A DNA stretch of 64,000 nt from Cephalotus follicularis (lineage: Eukaryota; Streptophyta; Magnoliopsida; Oxalidales; Cephalotaceae). A program made the translations under genes and the position numbers. Every line of letters begins with the position of its first letter. Position 1 is the first letter of the stretch. This document shows positions 47,664 through 58,999 of this stretch, one piece after another. The stretch lies in assembly GCA_001972305.1 (NCBI GenBank), contig BDDD01002367.1, positions 62,001-126,000 on the forward strand. The letters run 5' to 3'. Below the pieces are notes generated by a model. That model was given only the letters and a program-made list of their open reading frames with translations, was not told the origin of the DNA and did not search any database.

Positions 47664-48182
47664 TTACGAAAGAAACGTACGCTTATCTTGAGCAGGCCAC
47701 TTGGATGGTACATTTCCCATAACAAAATAATTAACTATGTCCACGTACCATGGTTCACTCTCGACACTCATAAGCTTCTCATCTAGAAAATTCTCATTGA
47801 TCGGACCATGGACCTCGGGTGCTTTGGAGAGGCGGGATAATTGATTAGCAACCAAATTCGCAGTCCCTTTCTTGTCTCGAATTTGAATGTCAAACTCTTG
47901 AAGTAGCACAACCCATCAGATAAGACGCGCTTTTGCGTCCTTTTTGCTCATTAAATACCAAATCATAGCATGATCAATATAAACAATGACATGTGATCCT
48001 AAAAGATACGATCGCAATTTCTCAAGTGCAAAGACCACAACTAAAAACTCCTCCTCAGTGGTTGTGTAATTTAATTTTACATCGGAAAGGGTCTTACTTG
48101 CATAGTAAATGACGTGAGGTAGTTTATTCATTTGTTTCCCGAGAACAACTCCAATGGCACTGTCGGAAGCGTCGCGCATGAT
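47664..48182 (-). pseudogene. Athila-like RNase H
   Basis: Two frames. 47916-48179 reads [35 protein letters not shown] and VIVYIDHA. A stop and shift follow, and 47664-47909 reads LLQEFDIQIRDKKGTANLVA and then LSRL. The catalytic Asp and Glu positions (RDAS, TEEE, YIDH) are present. Confidence 0.86.
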
Positions 48183-48191
48183 CTCAAAAAG

Positions 48192-49101
48192 CTAAATCCA
48201 AATCAGCACCTGAATAATAGGAGCAAAGGTGCGATCCTTCTTTAAATAGTTAAACTCTTCAAGGCACTCATTAGAAAATACAAAATCTTGATCTTTCGCT
48301 AGGAGCGAAGCCAACGGTCGAGCCCCTTTGCTAAAATCTTTGATGAACCTACGATAAAAGCCAGCATGTTTGAGGAATGCTCGGATGTCTTTGACATTTT
48401 GAGGTGGAGGCAAATGTTTGATGACTTCTAATTTTGATTTATCGACTTGAATTCCCTCTTTGGACACTACAGGTCCGAGAACAATCCCCTTCTTCACCAT
48501 GAAATTGCACTTCTCCCAATTAAGCACTAAATTCTTCGCTCTACTTCTTTCGAGTACTAATTTCAGATGATGAAGGAATTCAGAAAACGTGGAACCATGC
48601 ACAGAGAAGTCATCCATGAAAACTTCGAGAAAATCCTCCACCATATCAGAGAAGATACTCATCATGCACCGCTGGAATATCGCGAGAGCATTGCAGAGGC
48701 TGAATGGCATGTGTCGATAAGCAAATGTGCCAAAGGGGCATGTGAATGTGGTCTTCTCTTGATCTTCGGGTGCAATGGGAATTTGATTATATCCGGATTA
48801 CCCATCAAGAAAATAGTAATACTCATGACTAGCCAACCTATCCGGTATTTGATCAATAAACAGAAGGGAAAAATTATCCTTCCAGGTGGTTGTATTCAAC
48901 TTACGGTAGTCAGTGCACACCCTCCATCCAGTTTGGATCTTAGTACGTGGAGGATTGCACTATCGTCACTCCAGATTTCTTTGGAACAACGTGGACTGGA
49001 CTCACCCACTGGCTATCCGAGATGGGATAAATGATCCCATTGTCTAGCCACTTCAAGAATTCTTTTTGTATGGCTTCTTTCATCAAGGGATTTGCTCATT
49101 G
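48192..49101 (-). pseudogene. Athila-like reverse transcriptase
   Basis: 48192-48710 is an open piece with MPFSLCNALAIFQRCM, the catalytic box VFMDDFSVHG and the thumb/connection text KHAGFYRRFIKDFSKGARPL. The N-terminal fingers (48711-49101) are split over frames with many stops; EDQEKTTFTCPFGTF-type text is visible after a frameshift, and WLDNGIIYPISDSQWVSPVH at about 49000-49060. This would copy element RNA into DNA. The active-site box is intact but the protein is not translatable. Confidence 0.88.
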
Positions 49102-50100
49102 CTAAGGTTCTCTAGAAGGTTTGGATCCTTTCATGAGATTTATACAATGCTCACCAACAGAAGGGCTAATTCCCTTGATGTTAGCCATTGTCCAACCAAT
49201 TGCCTCTTTGTTTTCTTTGAGTAGGTGAATAACCTCCTCTTCCTGATGGGGAGTAAGATCGGGCGAAAGAATAACGGGAAGAGTTTGGTTTTCACCTAAG
49301 AATGAGTATTTTAGTGTATAAGGAAATTCTTTTAGTTCAAGTTTCGGAGGCTCTTCGATTGACGGCTTAGGTATTGATGTGAACAAGGGGCCCACTGGTT
49401 TCGAAGATTGTATACTAAGCACATCAAAGAAGTCACCTCCCTCAACATCCTCTAAATCTTGCATACAGTCGTTAAAATTTCCATCAAAATCAATGTCAAA
49501 AACTGCCTCAATATTGTCGGGAATAGAATTGATCGCGCTCACTTCATCAAAATCAGCTGGATGCTTTCCCAAATGGAAGATATTGAAATCCACTGATGTG
49601 TTACCGAAAATCAATTTCATCAAACCATTGCGAAAATCTATCAAAGCATTACTAGTTGACAAGAAGGGTCTCCCGAGGATCACTGGGATTTGATCATTAA
49701 TATTCGCAACAAGCTGGGTATCTAGAACAACAAAATCGACAGGAATGAAAAATTCCCCAATCTTGATTAAAACATCCTCAATCTTCCTTCTTAGTACTTT
49801 TACAGACCTATCAACTAATTCCAAGGTCATCATGGTAGGCCGCAATTCTCCTAACCCAAGCTTCTCGTACACTGACGATGGAGACAAATTCACACTAGCT
49901 CCTAAGTAAAGCAAAGCATGTTCGATTTTGGTATTTCCAATCACACATGAGATTATGGGGCAGCCAGGGTTTTTATACTTTTGTACCTGAGGTTGCGAAA
50001 ACGTCGCACTGATATTGGCTACCAAGAAAGCCTTTTTGGGAGTTTGAAGGATCCTTTTTTTAGTGCATAAGTCTTTGAGGACTTTGCGTAAGAGGGCACC
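49102..50100 (-). pseudogene. Athila-like protease region with lost catalytic Asp
   Basis: A long open stretch (49102-50025). The retropepsin site, normally DLGAS in this family, reads LLYLGASVNLSP (about 49895-49925): Asp is replaced by Tyr (TAC). The flap and second half follow: LGELRPTMMTLELVDRSVKV and PVDFVVLDTQ, then ILGRPFLSTSNALID. The tail leads into the reverse transcriptase N-terminus (PHQEEEVIHLLKENKEAIGW). A stop interrupts upstream near 50040-50100. Without the Asp the protease could not process the polyprotein. Confidence 0.87.
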
Positions 50101-50138
50101 TACTCAATGGCTTCTAACAATGGAATTTTTATTTTGAC

Positions 50139-50510
50139 TTACTTAAATGTTTCAATGATCTTTTTCAATGCTGTGGCTTTCTTACTTTGCAAACGTTTTG
50201 GGAAAGGGGCTGGTGGATCAAATGAACGCTCAGGTAACGCTACTAGTTGTTGATTCTTCTCGTTCTCTTGCTCCTTCCTCAATTCATCTTGCTCGCTTAC
50301 ATTCGTTGGTTGCCCAAAGGAGTCAACCAACTGTTGATTTTCTTGCGTAGAGGACTCTTCCAACTGTTCGCTCTTATTTTTGGTTTGATCAGCTGGCTGG
50401 TATTCATTTCCATTCCATAGGGCACAAACTTGTTTTGATGGGCCCAATGAGGAAGAAGAGACTTGCGGATTCAATGTCGGTTGGGTGAGAGCGGAACGGT
50501 TGATAGCAGT
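50139..50510 (-). pseudogene. Athila-like gag, C-terminal piece
   Basis: Glu/Gln-rich segment (EESSTQENQQLVD, PFPKRLQSKKATALKKII) ending near 50139, typical of the gag-protease linker. It joins directly to 53271 in the same sense once solo LTR B is removed. Confidence 0.8.
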
Positions 50511-53265
50511 TGTAATACCCTACTTGTTCGTATGTGCTTTATGGATACTTTATATATATATATGTATGTTGTTTTTGGGCTTTTAATTTTGTTTGATTTT
50601 AAAGTTCGGTTGCCCTTTGTTTTGGGCTTATGTGATTTGGGCTGACTGATACCAGCCTAAATTTTTGAATATGTTAATGCAATGTTGGGTTCGGGTTCTT
50701 TTTATTTTATCAAAATTTTATTATATTAAAACAATTACTTTTTATTTTAAAATCCTTTTATTTCATCTTATTTTAATTATTTTATTTCTTTTTCTTTTTC
50801 TTTTCTTTTTCTTTCTTTTTCTTTCTTTCATTCCTATTCTTCCCTCTCTTCTCCCGGAACTCCCTCTTCCTCCCTATCTCTTCACACGGTTTTATCCCTT
50901 TTTCCTTATCAATCTCCTGAAAATCCTCTTGCTTCCCTTATCTATCGGATTTAGGTCTTCTAATTCCATTTAAAGAGTGATATTGCCTTTGTCAAATGCT
51001 ATTCTCTCCTCTCTTGCAAGCAACTGGCGAAATCTTGCAAGCAAGAATCTGTCGTGTTCTTTGTACGTTTACGTCATCAACAATCAGGTTTGTGCCTTGT
51101 GAACTCAGCCCTTGATTGTTATGTTTTAGTTATGCTTCTTTTGACAAGCTTTGAGTTTGTATATTCGTTTTTCCCTCTCTTTTGTTTTGTTTCTGTGTAC
51201 AGCCTTGTGATCATAGAATTGTGGTGTTTCTCATATGATTTATGTGTCCTTAACATCATTGTAGGTTAGTAATCCTTGCTGTGATGATATGTTCCACATT
51301 GTTATTTGGTTTTTACTATGCATATAGGCTGTTAAAGTTGTAATTCCAGACTCTTGATTTCTGTCATTATGTTCCTGAATCTGTTAATCAGTCATTGAAC
51401 ATTTGTTTATGTTGTATTTGGTATTAACAACTAAACATGGCTTATGACAGTAAAAATTGGATTAGAATTATACAGGCATGTGTGTAGAAGTAACTTTGTT
51501 CTTCTTTGATATAGCCACTGGTCATAGGATCATGTTAATTCAGTGATCTTCTACTGTCTAAATGTCATACAATGCCATATAATTATGTTCATGAGTTCTT
51601 GGTATTGTGGTATTTGTGTTTGGACAGCTTCTGCATAAGAATTTTTACAGTTCTGCTGTTCTGTCGTCCAGAACAGTCGGCTGGATTGGATGAGTAGTCG
51701 ACTGCCATATGAAAATAGTCAACTGTGTTGGGTTGTGTAGTCAACTGGTTCTATGTAACAGTCGACTGCCTGCATTCTAGTTTGAGTAGTCGACTGGCCC
51801 TTGTGATTAGTCGACTGGCCCTTGTGATTAGTCGACTTCCAAGCTTCCCCAGTCGGCTGGTGCACTGTAACAGTCGACTGTTTTGCCCAGAAAAGTGTTG
51901 TTTTCAACAGTTTTGCTTCGTTTGTTCCTCGAATCGATCCGGGTCTTTTCCAAACACTGATGTAAGCCTGTTTAATGTCTTTAATGTTTCTTAGACCCTT
52001 ATATGTATGGTTTTGGGTGTCTTTTAGATTGTAGTTCTTCAAAGGGAGTCGAGTGAACAATCTTTTCGTAAGAGTTTTGTGAACGCAAAAAGGTACGGAT
52101 TTCTATCGTTCCTTGGCTATCTGAGTATCAAACTGAAATCAGTTTTATTTTATGCTATGCCTCTTCGTTTATGAAATTGGTAATGTTTTATGGTTTTGAC
52201 CTGTTTCGAAAATGAAGTTGGTTTTTGACATTTATGAATGTTTCCGACTTTATTCGTATGATACGAATGGATACAATATGTTACGATATGTTATGATCAC
52301 CTCTTTATAACTATGGAATGTATGATATGATATCATTGTGAACGACTTTCAAGTATGTTTCGTGAAAGCATATTTATGTGTTTTTAAATGGATTTTGATA
52401 AATCAATGTTTTCGAAATGATTGAATACTGAGTATTGTACCCACCTATGGGGTGTACCATAGGCATATCGTAGGCCTGGCACGGGGCCATGACACTTCCA
52501 TAGCGGTGTGATTAGTCTATGACGTCTCTGAATGTTATGAATAAATCCCATGAGGTGGATTTATGGATCCGTTATGTGATAGAGGCGTATGAATCGATTC
52601 TAGTATACGATATGTGATATGATATGTGATAATTGACTTGTGTAGTGCCGTACACTTCAATTCTAGTGGGCATGTGGAATTAGCGCCTCCCTTGCCAAAA
52701 TATATGTTATGGGATATGTATGTGGCTCAGTATGACTTATGAATCGTGATATGATGTTTTGAAATGTTTCGTAAATGTTTCGAAAGTTATATGGATTTTA
52801 TGAAAGTACAAATGTGACTTTACGAATATTTAATTGTTTTTAATTGCTTAAGATTTCTGTTATGAATTTTTATTTAAATCTTACTGCTTTTAAAATTTAT
52901 CTTTTACTGTTTTAATTCCCTTATCTGTACTGAGGTTTGCTCAGCCGCATTTTTGTTTTCCATGCGGCAGGTTATCGGGAGCAGCGGGGAAATGTGTGAA
53001 CGAGAGATGACCACCTTATGTTTTGGATCCCTAGGAGTGTGATCCTTATGTTTTTTATGGTTAGTGGTCATGAACAATAAGTAACATATGTTTTAATTTT
53101 GTACTGGAATATGTTTAAGTTTTCAGAAATTGTTAAGTTTTTTAAATTTTCAGTTATGATATGACCGCCACGTTTTTGGCTGATAAGTTATGTTTATGTT
53201 CAGATATGTTATGATAGATTCTGTTTTATGGCCTGTGACGACTCCCGCCGTCCGGGGGTGTTACA
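50511..53265 (+). mobile_element. Solo LTR B in Athila gag
   Basis: TGTAATACCCTAC...CCGGGGGTGTTACA, 2.76 kb, flanked by GCAGT (50506-50510) and GTAGT (53266-53270). Orientation is taken from similarity to the LTR at 11696-15025 and the fragment at 9539, both inverted relative to it. Its middle carries a pyrimidine tract (50775-50850), the CAGTCGACTG array (51667-51885) and, near the end, the TGCTCAGCC...CATGCGGCAGG block (52930-52978). No coding content. Confidence 0.92.
51667..51885. repeat. GTCGAC palindrome array in solo LTR B
   Basis: Ten units of the CAGTCGACTG type, e.g. CAGTCGGCTGG, TAGTCGACTGCC, TAGTCAACTGG, CAGTCGACTGCC, two adjacent GTAGTCGACTGGCCC-like copies within a duplicated 23-base stretch, and ACAGTCGACTGTT. 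Confidence 0.88.
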
Positions 53266-53270
53266 GTAGT

Positions 53271-54277
53271 CCTCGAATTCAGATCAGGCTGAGAAGGAAT
53301 CTTGCCTTTCTCTCTTTCATGTAGAGCGGATGTGAGCTTTGAAATCTGTTTTTCCATGTTATGCTGACTAGTCATAACAGTGCTCATAAGCAGCTCCATG
53401 CTCTTTTCTACCGAGGAAATTCTACACGTGTCTTCCCTTTGGTTCAACAATCTAGGTGACTGTTGATTTTGGAATTGATTTTGTGGTGGGAAGGATGGAC
53501 GGATATTATTGGAAGCTGGGGGAAACCTTTGAAAGGTCTGCTGTGGTGTAGACTGGCTAGTGAAGCTCGAAGGTTGCCCCGAAAAATTTGAAGTTGGACT
53601 TGAAAAGTTTGAATGTCCGCTTGTGTTTTGCCCTTGATTCCATGAGAAGTTTGGATGGTTTCGCCAACCCGGATTGTAAGTGGTACTATACGGGTTGTTT
53701 TGATTCATTGCGAAAACATTCTCTGGAGGGTATTGATTTTCAATATAACTTTGGCATTCTTCAACAACATGATTTGGTGACTAGCACCAAGAACACATAG
53801 GGGCACTTTGATTTATGTGATTCGCGTGCTCGGGTCCCCTAATTAGGGACTCTAATCCCTTGAGGCGGTTGTCTAACTGTTCCTATAGAGCAATGACACC
53901 TTCTATAACGTACCCTTTATTCAGCAATGCTCTCTCAGAAACTTGAGTGGACTCCCACTCCCTAGTTCGCTCTCCCAAATCTAAAAGGAAATTTCATGCT
54001 TCATTTTCATCGGTGTATGAGGTGAACCCATCAGGACACATTTATTCGACCAATTGCTTGGTCTGGTAGTCAATGCCTTCGTAGATGATTTGACACAAAT
54101 GCCACGTGTTCAAACCATGATGTGGACACTCTAAGAGAAGGTCTTTGAAATGTTCCATACATCAGAGAATGATTCATTGGGACGCTGGCGAAACTGGAGA
54201 ATGTCATTCCTATGTTTATTGGTTTTATGGAGGAGAAAGAATTTCTTTAGGAACAAGATAGTGAAATGGTCCCATGT
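53271..54277 (-). pseudogene. Athila-like gag, central part
   Basis: Minus strand. The right end shows WDHFTILFLKKFF and LQFRQRPNESFSD, the gag core. The frame then has several stops (about 53800-54150). 53271-53708 is open and Asn/Gln/Pro-rich: NPYSTTYNPGWRNHPNFSW and QNQFQNQQSPRLL, then a helical SSVEKSMELLMSTVMTSQ segment. Truncated at 54277 by the G2 insertion, with CATGT as the likely left target duplication (54273-54277). Confidence 0.85.
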
Positions 54278-55569
54278 TGTCGCACCCCGTTTCTAGTAAG
54301 AGACAACATATATGGTGATATCAGTTATAACTAATAATTCAACATTCAACATTAATCAACATTCATTAACATAACCGGAAGCATTCCATTGCCGGATTAT
54401 AAAATTATCTGCACGCAGCCCATACTAGGTGCTTATATAAAACTAACAATTATCCTTTTACATATTGGAAATGTAAAACAACAACAACGGAGTATGATCA
54501 TTCATTTCAATACAAAATATAGTAAGTAACAACCTTGAACAAAATAGAAGCTCTCCAATAAAGCTTCAGCAGCACCTCCCTGAATGCCTTCACTTAATCT
54601 GAAATTGTAGGGGGGTTAGCCGTTGTCCTCACTTGGCTAAGTAGGAATAAAGCATGAGAAAGCATATATAAATGCAACATGCATGTCAGTTATCTGAAAT
54701 AACATATATATAAGTATTTCAATATATATAAGCACTCATTCCAAGCGGCCATAGACAATACAATTCAAGAAAACCGCACAAGGGTAAAATCAATCAATAC
54801 AGTGGTTTGGGTGTCACATGTCACTAACTCCTAGCACCAACTACGCACCACCTAACTATCACCCTACACTCCAAAGATGATAGATCAGGTCAATTCTGTT
54901 GGCATTTAGCAGACAGGTAACAATCATGATCTGCATTGCAGATAAGTGTGGTGGAAGCTCTAGCCAACTCCTGGCACATAGGACCACCCCGTAGCCAGTG
55001 ATGTCTCCTATCACTCGACTACTAGCAATAACATAGACAACAATTCAATCAATTCAGTAGCAATATTACATATATCTATAATATGCATTATAGTTGTTTA
55101 CTTTTAGAAACATTTAACAGTTCCGTAACCATACCTCTCATTGGAGGAAATGGTATTCATTACAGTAGTTGTGCCTCTTAATGGAGGAAAATCAGTAAAC
55201 CATTTGACAATAAGTTTTCATTTTGGAAACAATAAAGAAAACCCATATTTGTGCTTATAGCACTAGTTGGTTCAATCATTAATATTAAGTGTAACAACAG
55301 TATTTATGAACACTTAATAGCTATACAGTATGTATAACAACATCATTAGACAGCAGCGGAACAATCACAATTCCAGGTTTCATTCAAGACGTTAGTAAAC
55401 CCTAGTCATTCTTGCACAACTCTCACAAGGAGTACATAAGTTGTTTACTTTATGTAATGTAACTACATAAGGCCATGATTGACTATTACAATCATCCCAT
55501 GTGGAGGCCGGAGTAATTGCATACAATTTAAACCTAACACCACCTAATTATCAGTAATTTGTCTTTTAA

Positions 55570-55685
55570 CAGTCGGCTATTCATAAGAATATTCGGCCGT
55601 TTACATTAGGCAGTCGACTGTTTGTCCTTAACAGTCGGCTGTTTACATTGAGCAGTCGACTGTTGGGTTTAAACAGTCAACTATT
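55570..55685. repeat. GTCGAC array 1 in G2 3' LTR
   Basis: Units ACAGTCGGCTAT, GCAGTCGACTGTTT, ACAGTCGGCTGTTT, GCAGTCGACTGTTG and ACAGTCAACTAT. Ideal form AACAGTCGACTGTT. Confidence 0.87.
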
Positions 55686-56597
55686 TTTGTCCAGAATCGT
55701 CAGGCAGTAGTTTAATAAAACAGAGTATGCATGCTCACAATCAAATTCCAACCCAATCAATAACATGCAATCATACAGAAATCATCCAGGCATGATATAC
55801 ATATCATATCTTCTAAAACATGTCAAAACCCCTACCTCAAATGCTATCCCAGAATCAATTTGGATTGATTCTTCTGTTTGAGTTCCAACTTCACTCAACA
55901 CCAACAAACCTCCAATCTCAGCAATTAATCTCGACAGTTGCATGTTTACAGGTATATGCATCAAAACCAGTAAGTTTTATTTGTTATCTAATCATGATAA
56001 CAACTATAATCCAATCAGTAGCTTATCATACTTTCTTAAGCTCTAATCCCACTTTTAACCAATTCTCCAACTCCTTACAATTCCTACTATGGAGACATGT
56101 TAACAATAGGTATACAACTGTAATCAGTAGGTTATATCTACCATTAGCTATAGCAACAGCCAGTGAGCTCGAATTGGTGACTTACCAGGAAGTTTTAAAG
56201 CTTCAAACTCCCTTTGCAACTCCAACTATCAACATGCAAGCTCCAACAATTCTCTCATTCGATTTTCTCTCCTCTGTGTTTCCTAAAACTTAAATCATGC
56301 TCTTCGCAACTGATATATAGAAGGTTTAAAGTTTAAGAATTTCGGCAGATTCCATAACTACTACACCAGCATTTACTTCCTCTCTCTCTCACATGCATGT
56401 TTCTCACTTTTTCTTCTTCCAATTTCTGTCTTGCAGATTGCAGGTCTGCAGGTGGGATAGAGCACATGCAAGGCACCACCCTTGCACGTTAAGGCAGCTA
56501 GTGACACGCATCCCTCATGCATGATACGTTTAGAACACCTATCATCGTCTGTCCTGCCCTGTTTCACGCCATGCACAGACACCTGTCTGAGCCAAAC

Positions 56598-56680
56598 CAG
56601 TCGACTATTGCCCTGTGACAGTCGACTGTCACTCCTTGAATCAAAACAGTCGGCTGTTACCTGTGACAGTCGGCTGTTTG
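56598..56680. repeat. GTCGAC array 2 in G2 3' LTR
   Basis: Four units: CCAGTCGACTATTG, ACAGTCGACTGTC and two ACAGTCGGCTGTT copies. Lies about 900 bases from array 1. Confidence 0.87.
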
Positions 56681-56827
56681 AGGCTAGTTTTGGTTTATTA
56701 ATTTTATTCCTTCAATTAAAACCATAGTTACTAATCATATAACAATTGGACATCAAAATTCAATGTAAGTGCATATTTTATTCATCAAGAGTACAATATA
56801 CACGAATTGCAAATTGCGGTTATTACA

Positions 56828-56850
56828 TTCCCCCCTCCTTAAAGAAAATG
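56828..56850 (-). other. G2 polypurine tract
   Basis: Minus strand CTTTAAGGAGGGGGGAA directly upstream of the 3' LTR start. Confidence 0.88.
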
Positions 56851-56868
56851 CGTCCCCGAATTTAGCCT

Positions 56869-57432
56869 TTACATTCCGAACAAGTGAGGAAACGTTTCCA
56901 TCATATCAGCTTCACGCTCCCAGGTCGCCTCTTCGACCCCGTGGAACCGCCACAAAACCTTTACCATAGGAATAGTCTTATTCCTCAGTACTATCTCCAT
57001 CCCATCCACAATCCTCATTGGCCTCTCTTCATAAGATAAGTTATCACTGATGAATTCAGGGTCGTAGCTCAATATGTGAGATGGGTCGGGTACGTATTTC
57101 CGTAACATGGAAACACGAAATACGTTATGAACATTCGACAAACTGGGCGTTAGTGCAATCTGATATGCCACTTCCCCCACTCTCTCTAGTATCTCATAAG
57201 GTCCAATATACCTTGGAGCCAACTTCACCGTGAGGCCAAAACGGTGTATCCCCTTTGAAGGCAAGATCTTCTGGAAAACATGATCCCCCTTCTCGAACTC
57301 TAGCTTTCTCCTCTTTACATCGGCGTAACTGTTCTGCCGACTCTGTGCAGCTAGCAGTCTCTTCTTGATCATTTCCACTTTATCAGTAGTCTCTTGTACT
57401 AAGTCCGGTCCCAACACTTGTCTCTCACCCAC
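56869..57432 (-). pseudogene. G2 integrase C-terminus and chromodomain
   Basis: Open frame of 187 codons. Begins GERQVLGPDLVQETTDKV, the integrase C-terminal domain, with FEKGDHVFQKILP and LAPRYIGPYEILERVG (GPY/F module). It ends in a chromodomain reading PMVKVLWRFHGVEEATWERE, with the aromatic residues expected at the binding cage, and the terminal MMETFPHLF. Chromodomains of this group are thought to direct insertion to heterochromatin marks, in line with the repeat-rich setting. Separated from the integrase core by one TAG (57439-57441) where Trp is expected (CRSPIC-W-DEVGER). Confidence 0.92.
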
Positions 57433-57438
57433 CTCATC

Positions 57439-58130
57439 CTAGCAAATAGGTGATCTGCACTTTCTCCCATACAAGGCTTCACAGGGAGCCATTCCAATGT
57501 TGGTGTAAAATCTGTTGTTGTAAGAGAACTCAATCAGTGGCAGATGATCCTCCCAACTCCCAGCAAAATCAATCATACAAGCCCGCAGCATATCCTCCAG
57601 AGTCTGAATGGTACGCTCAGACTGTCCGTCGGTCTGTGGGTGGAATGCAGTGCTGAAGTTCAAGGCTGTTCCCATCGCTGCTTGGAACTTCTTCCAGAAC
57701 CTTGAAGTGAATCTAGCATCTCGGTCACAAAAAATACTGACCGGCACTCCGTGCAATCTCACTATCTCCCGGATATACAATCGAGCCAACTTCTTGATAG
57801 AATATGTCATGTTCATTGGAAGAAAGTGCGCAGACTTAGTTAGTCTGTCCACTACAACCCACACTGCTTTATGCTGATTCCGTGACCTCGGTAACCCCGA
57901 CACAAAGTCCATGGTCACATGCTCCCATTTCCACTCAACCACTGGTAACGATTGTAGCAGTCCCGCAGGTTTTTGATGTTCAGCCTTCACTCTTTGACAG
58001 GTCAAACATCTTGCTACATATTTAGCAATCTCTCTTTTCATACCACTCCACCAGTAGTTCTTTTTTAGGTCATGCCACATCTTGGAACTTCCAGGGTGAA
58101 CACTGTAATTTTACTTGTGGGCTTGTTGCA
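57439..58130 (-). pseudogene. G2 integrase core
   Basis: Open for 213 codons after an N-terminal stop. The zinc finger ([12 protein letters not shown]...CLTCQRVK) leads to the DDE core: [10 protein letters not shown] (first Asp), [12 protein letters not shown] (second Asp) and [16 protein letters not shown] (Glu), then [19 protein letters not shown]. Apart from the stops at either end nothing in this domain is damaged. Confidence 0.93.
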
Positions 58131-58999
58131 GTAGTTCATCCCTGATGCTCTCGTCATCTGCAACACATATCATTCCTCGGACCCTCAATATACCATCAGT
58201 ATGGATGGAGAATTCAGAATCAGTGTCTAGGTTCTCACGAATACTCCATAACTCAGTGTCACTGTACTGAGCAGTCAGAATATGCTCCATAAGTTCTGGT
58301 TGTGCTCTAATATTTGCCACAATAACTCCTTGGGAAACCATGAACGGATTACATTCTGAAATTCCTCCAATAGCTTCCACTGTGAAACCATTGCTCCAGC
58401 AATCATTGCCTTGTGACTCAGCGCATCCGCCACTACATTCGCCTTTCCTGGGTGGTACTGAATATTGCAGTTATAATCATTAAATAACTCCACCCATCGT
58501 CTCTGTCTCATGTTGAGCTCCTTCTGGGAAAACAAATACTTTAAACTTTTATGGTCAGTGAAGATCTCAAATTGGGCACCATAGAGGTAGTGTCTCCATT
58601 TCTGCAAAGCGAATACTATGGCTGCCAACTCAAGATCGTATACGGGATAATTTTCTTTGTACGACTTTAACTTTCTCGATGCGTATGAAATCACCCTACC
58701 ATGTTGCATAAGAACGCATCCCAATCCCGTCCCAGAATCATCAGTATAGATAGTAAAACCCTCATTACCCTCCGTTAATGCCAACACTGGAGCCGAAATC
58801 AACCGACTCTTCGACTCTTGGAAACTTGCCTCACAAGAATCATCCCACACAAAACTTGACTTCTTCTGAGTCAACCGTGTCAATGGTGTAGCAAGCTTCG
58901 AAAACCCCTTGATGAACCTTCTGTAGTAGCCAGCCAATCCCAAGAAGCTACAAACCTCAGTAACGCTCCTCGATTGGGGCCAATCAACAATACTCTCTA
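58111..58999 (-). pseudogene. G2 RNase H and linker
   Basis: RNase H residues are seen in [26 protein letters not shown] and [18 protein letters not shown], ending [10 protein letters not shown] frameshift near 58370 moves the linker to the frame of 58111-58380 ([20 protein letters not shown]). A stop then separates it from the integrase zinc finger. Confidence 0.9.

Larger units (their letters stand above)
43890..54277 (-). mobile_element. Athila-like Ty3/gypsy element, 5' end beyond G2 and window
   Basis: Minus-strand order from right to left is gag, protease, reverse transcriptase, RNase H, integrase, polypurine tract, 3' LTR. Protein wording (NPYSTTYNPGWRNHPNFSW in gag, FMDDFSVHG in reverse transcriptase, LYNSHLHMFPGKLRSR after integrase) is typical of Athila. 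It is interrupted by solo LTR B in gag and by G2 at 54278. The rest of gag and the 5' LTR should lie right of G2, outside the window. There is no env-like ORF between integrase and the LTR (only 500 bases). Confidence 0.9.
54278..56827 (-). repeat. G2 3' LTR
   Basis: On the minus strand starts TGTAATAACCGCAATTTGC at 56827 and ends ACGGGGTGCGACA at 54278. Contains TTAGCCAAGTGAGGACAACG (about 54625-54645, minus), a block shared with solo LTR A, and two palindrome arrays. Confidence 0.93.

Noticed and set aside
43890-54277. Env-like gene in the Athila-like element
   Set aside because: Only about 500 bases lie between integrase and the LTR, with no transmembrane-rich frame.
55820-56293. 157-codon ORF antisense to the G2 3' LTR, also present in the other LTR (63109-63582)
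   Set aside because: The two LTRs are copies of one sequence, so presence in both is not independent. The differences between them mostly change amino acids, and no domain is recognised.
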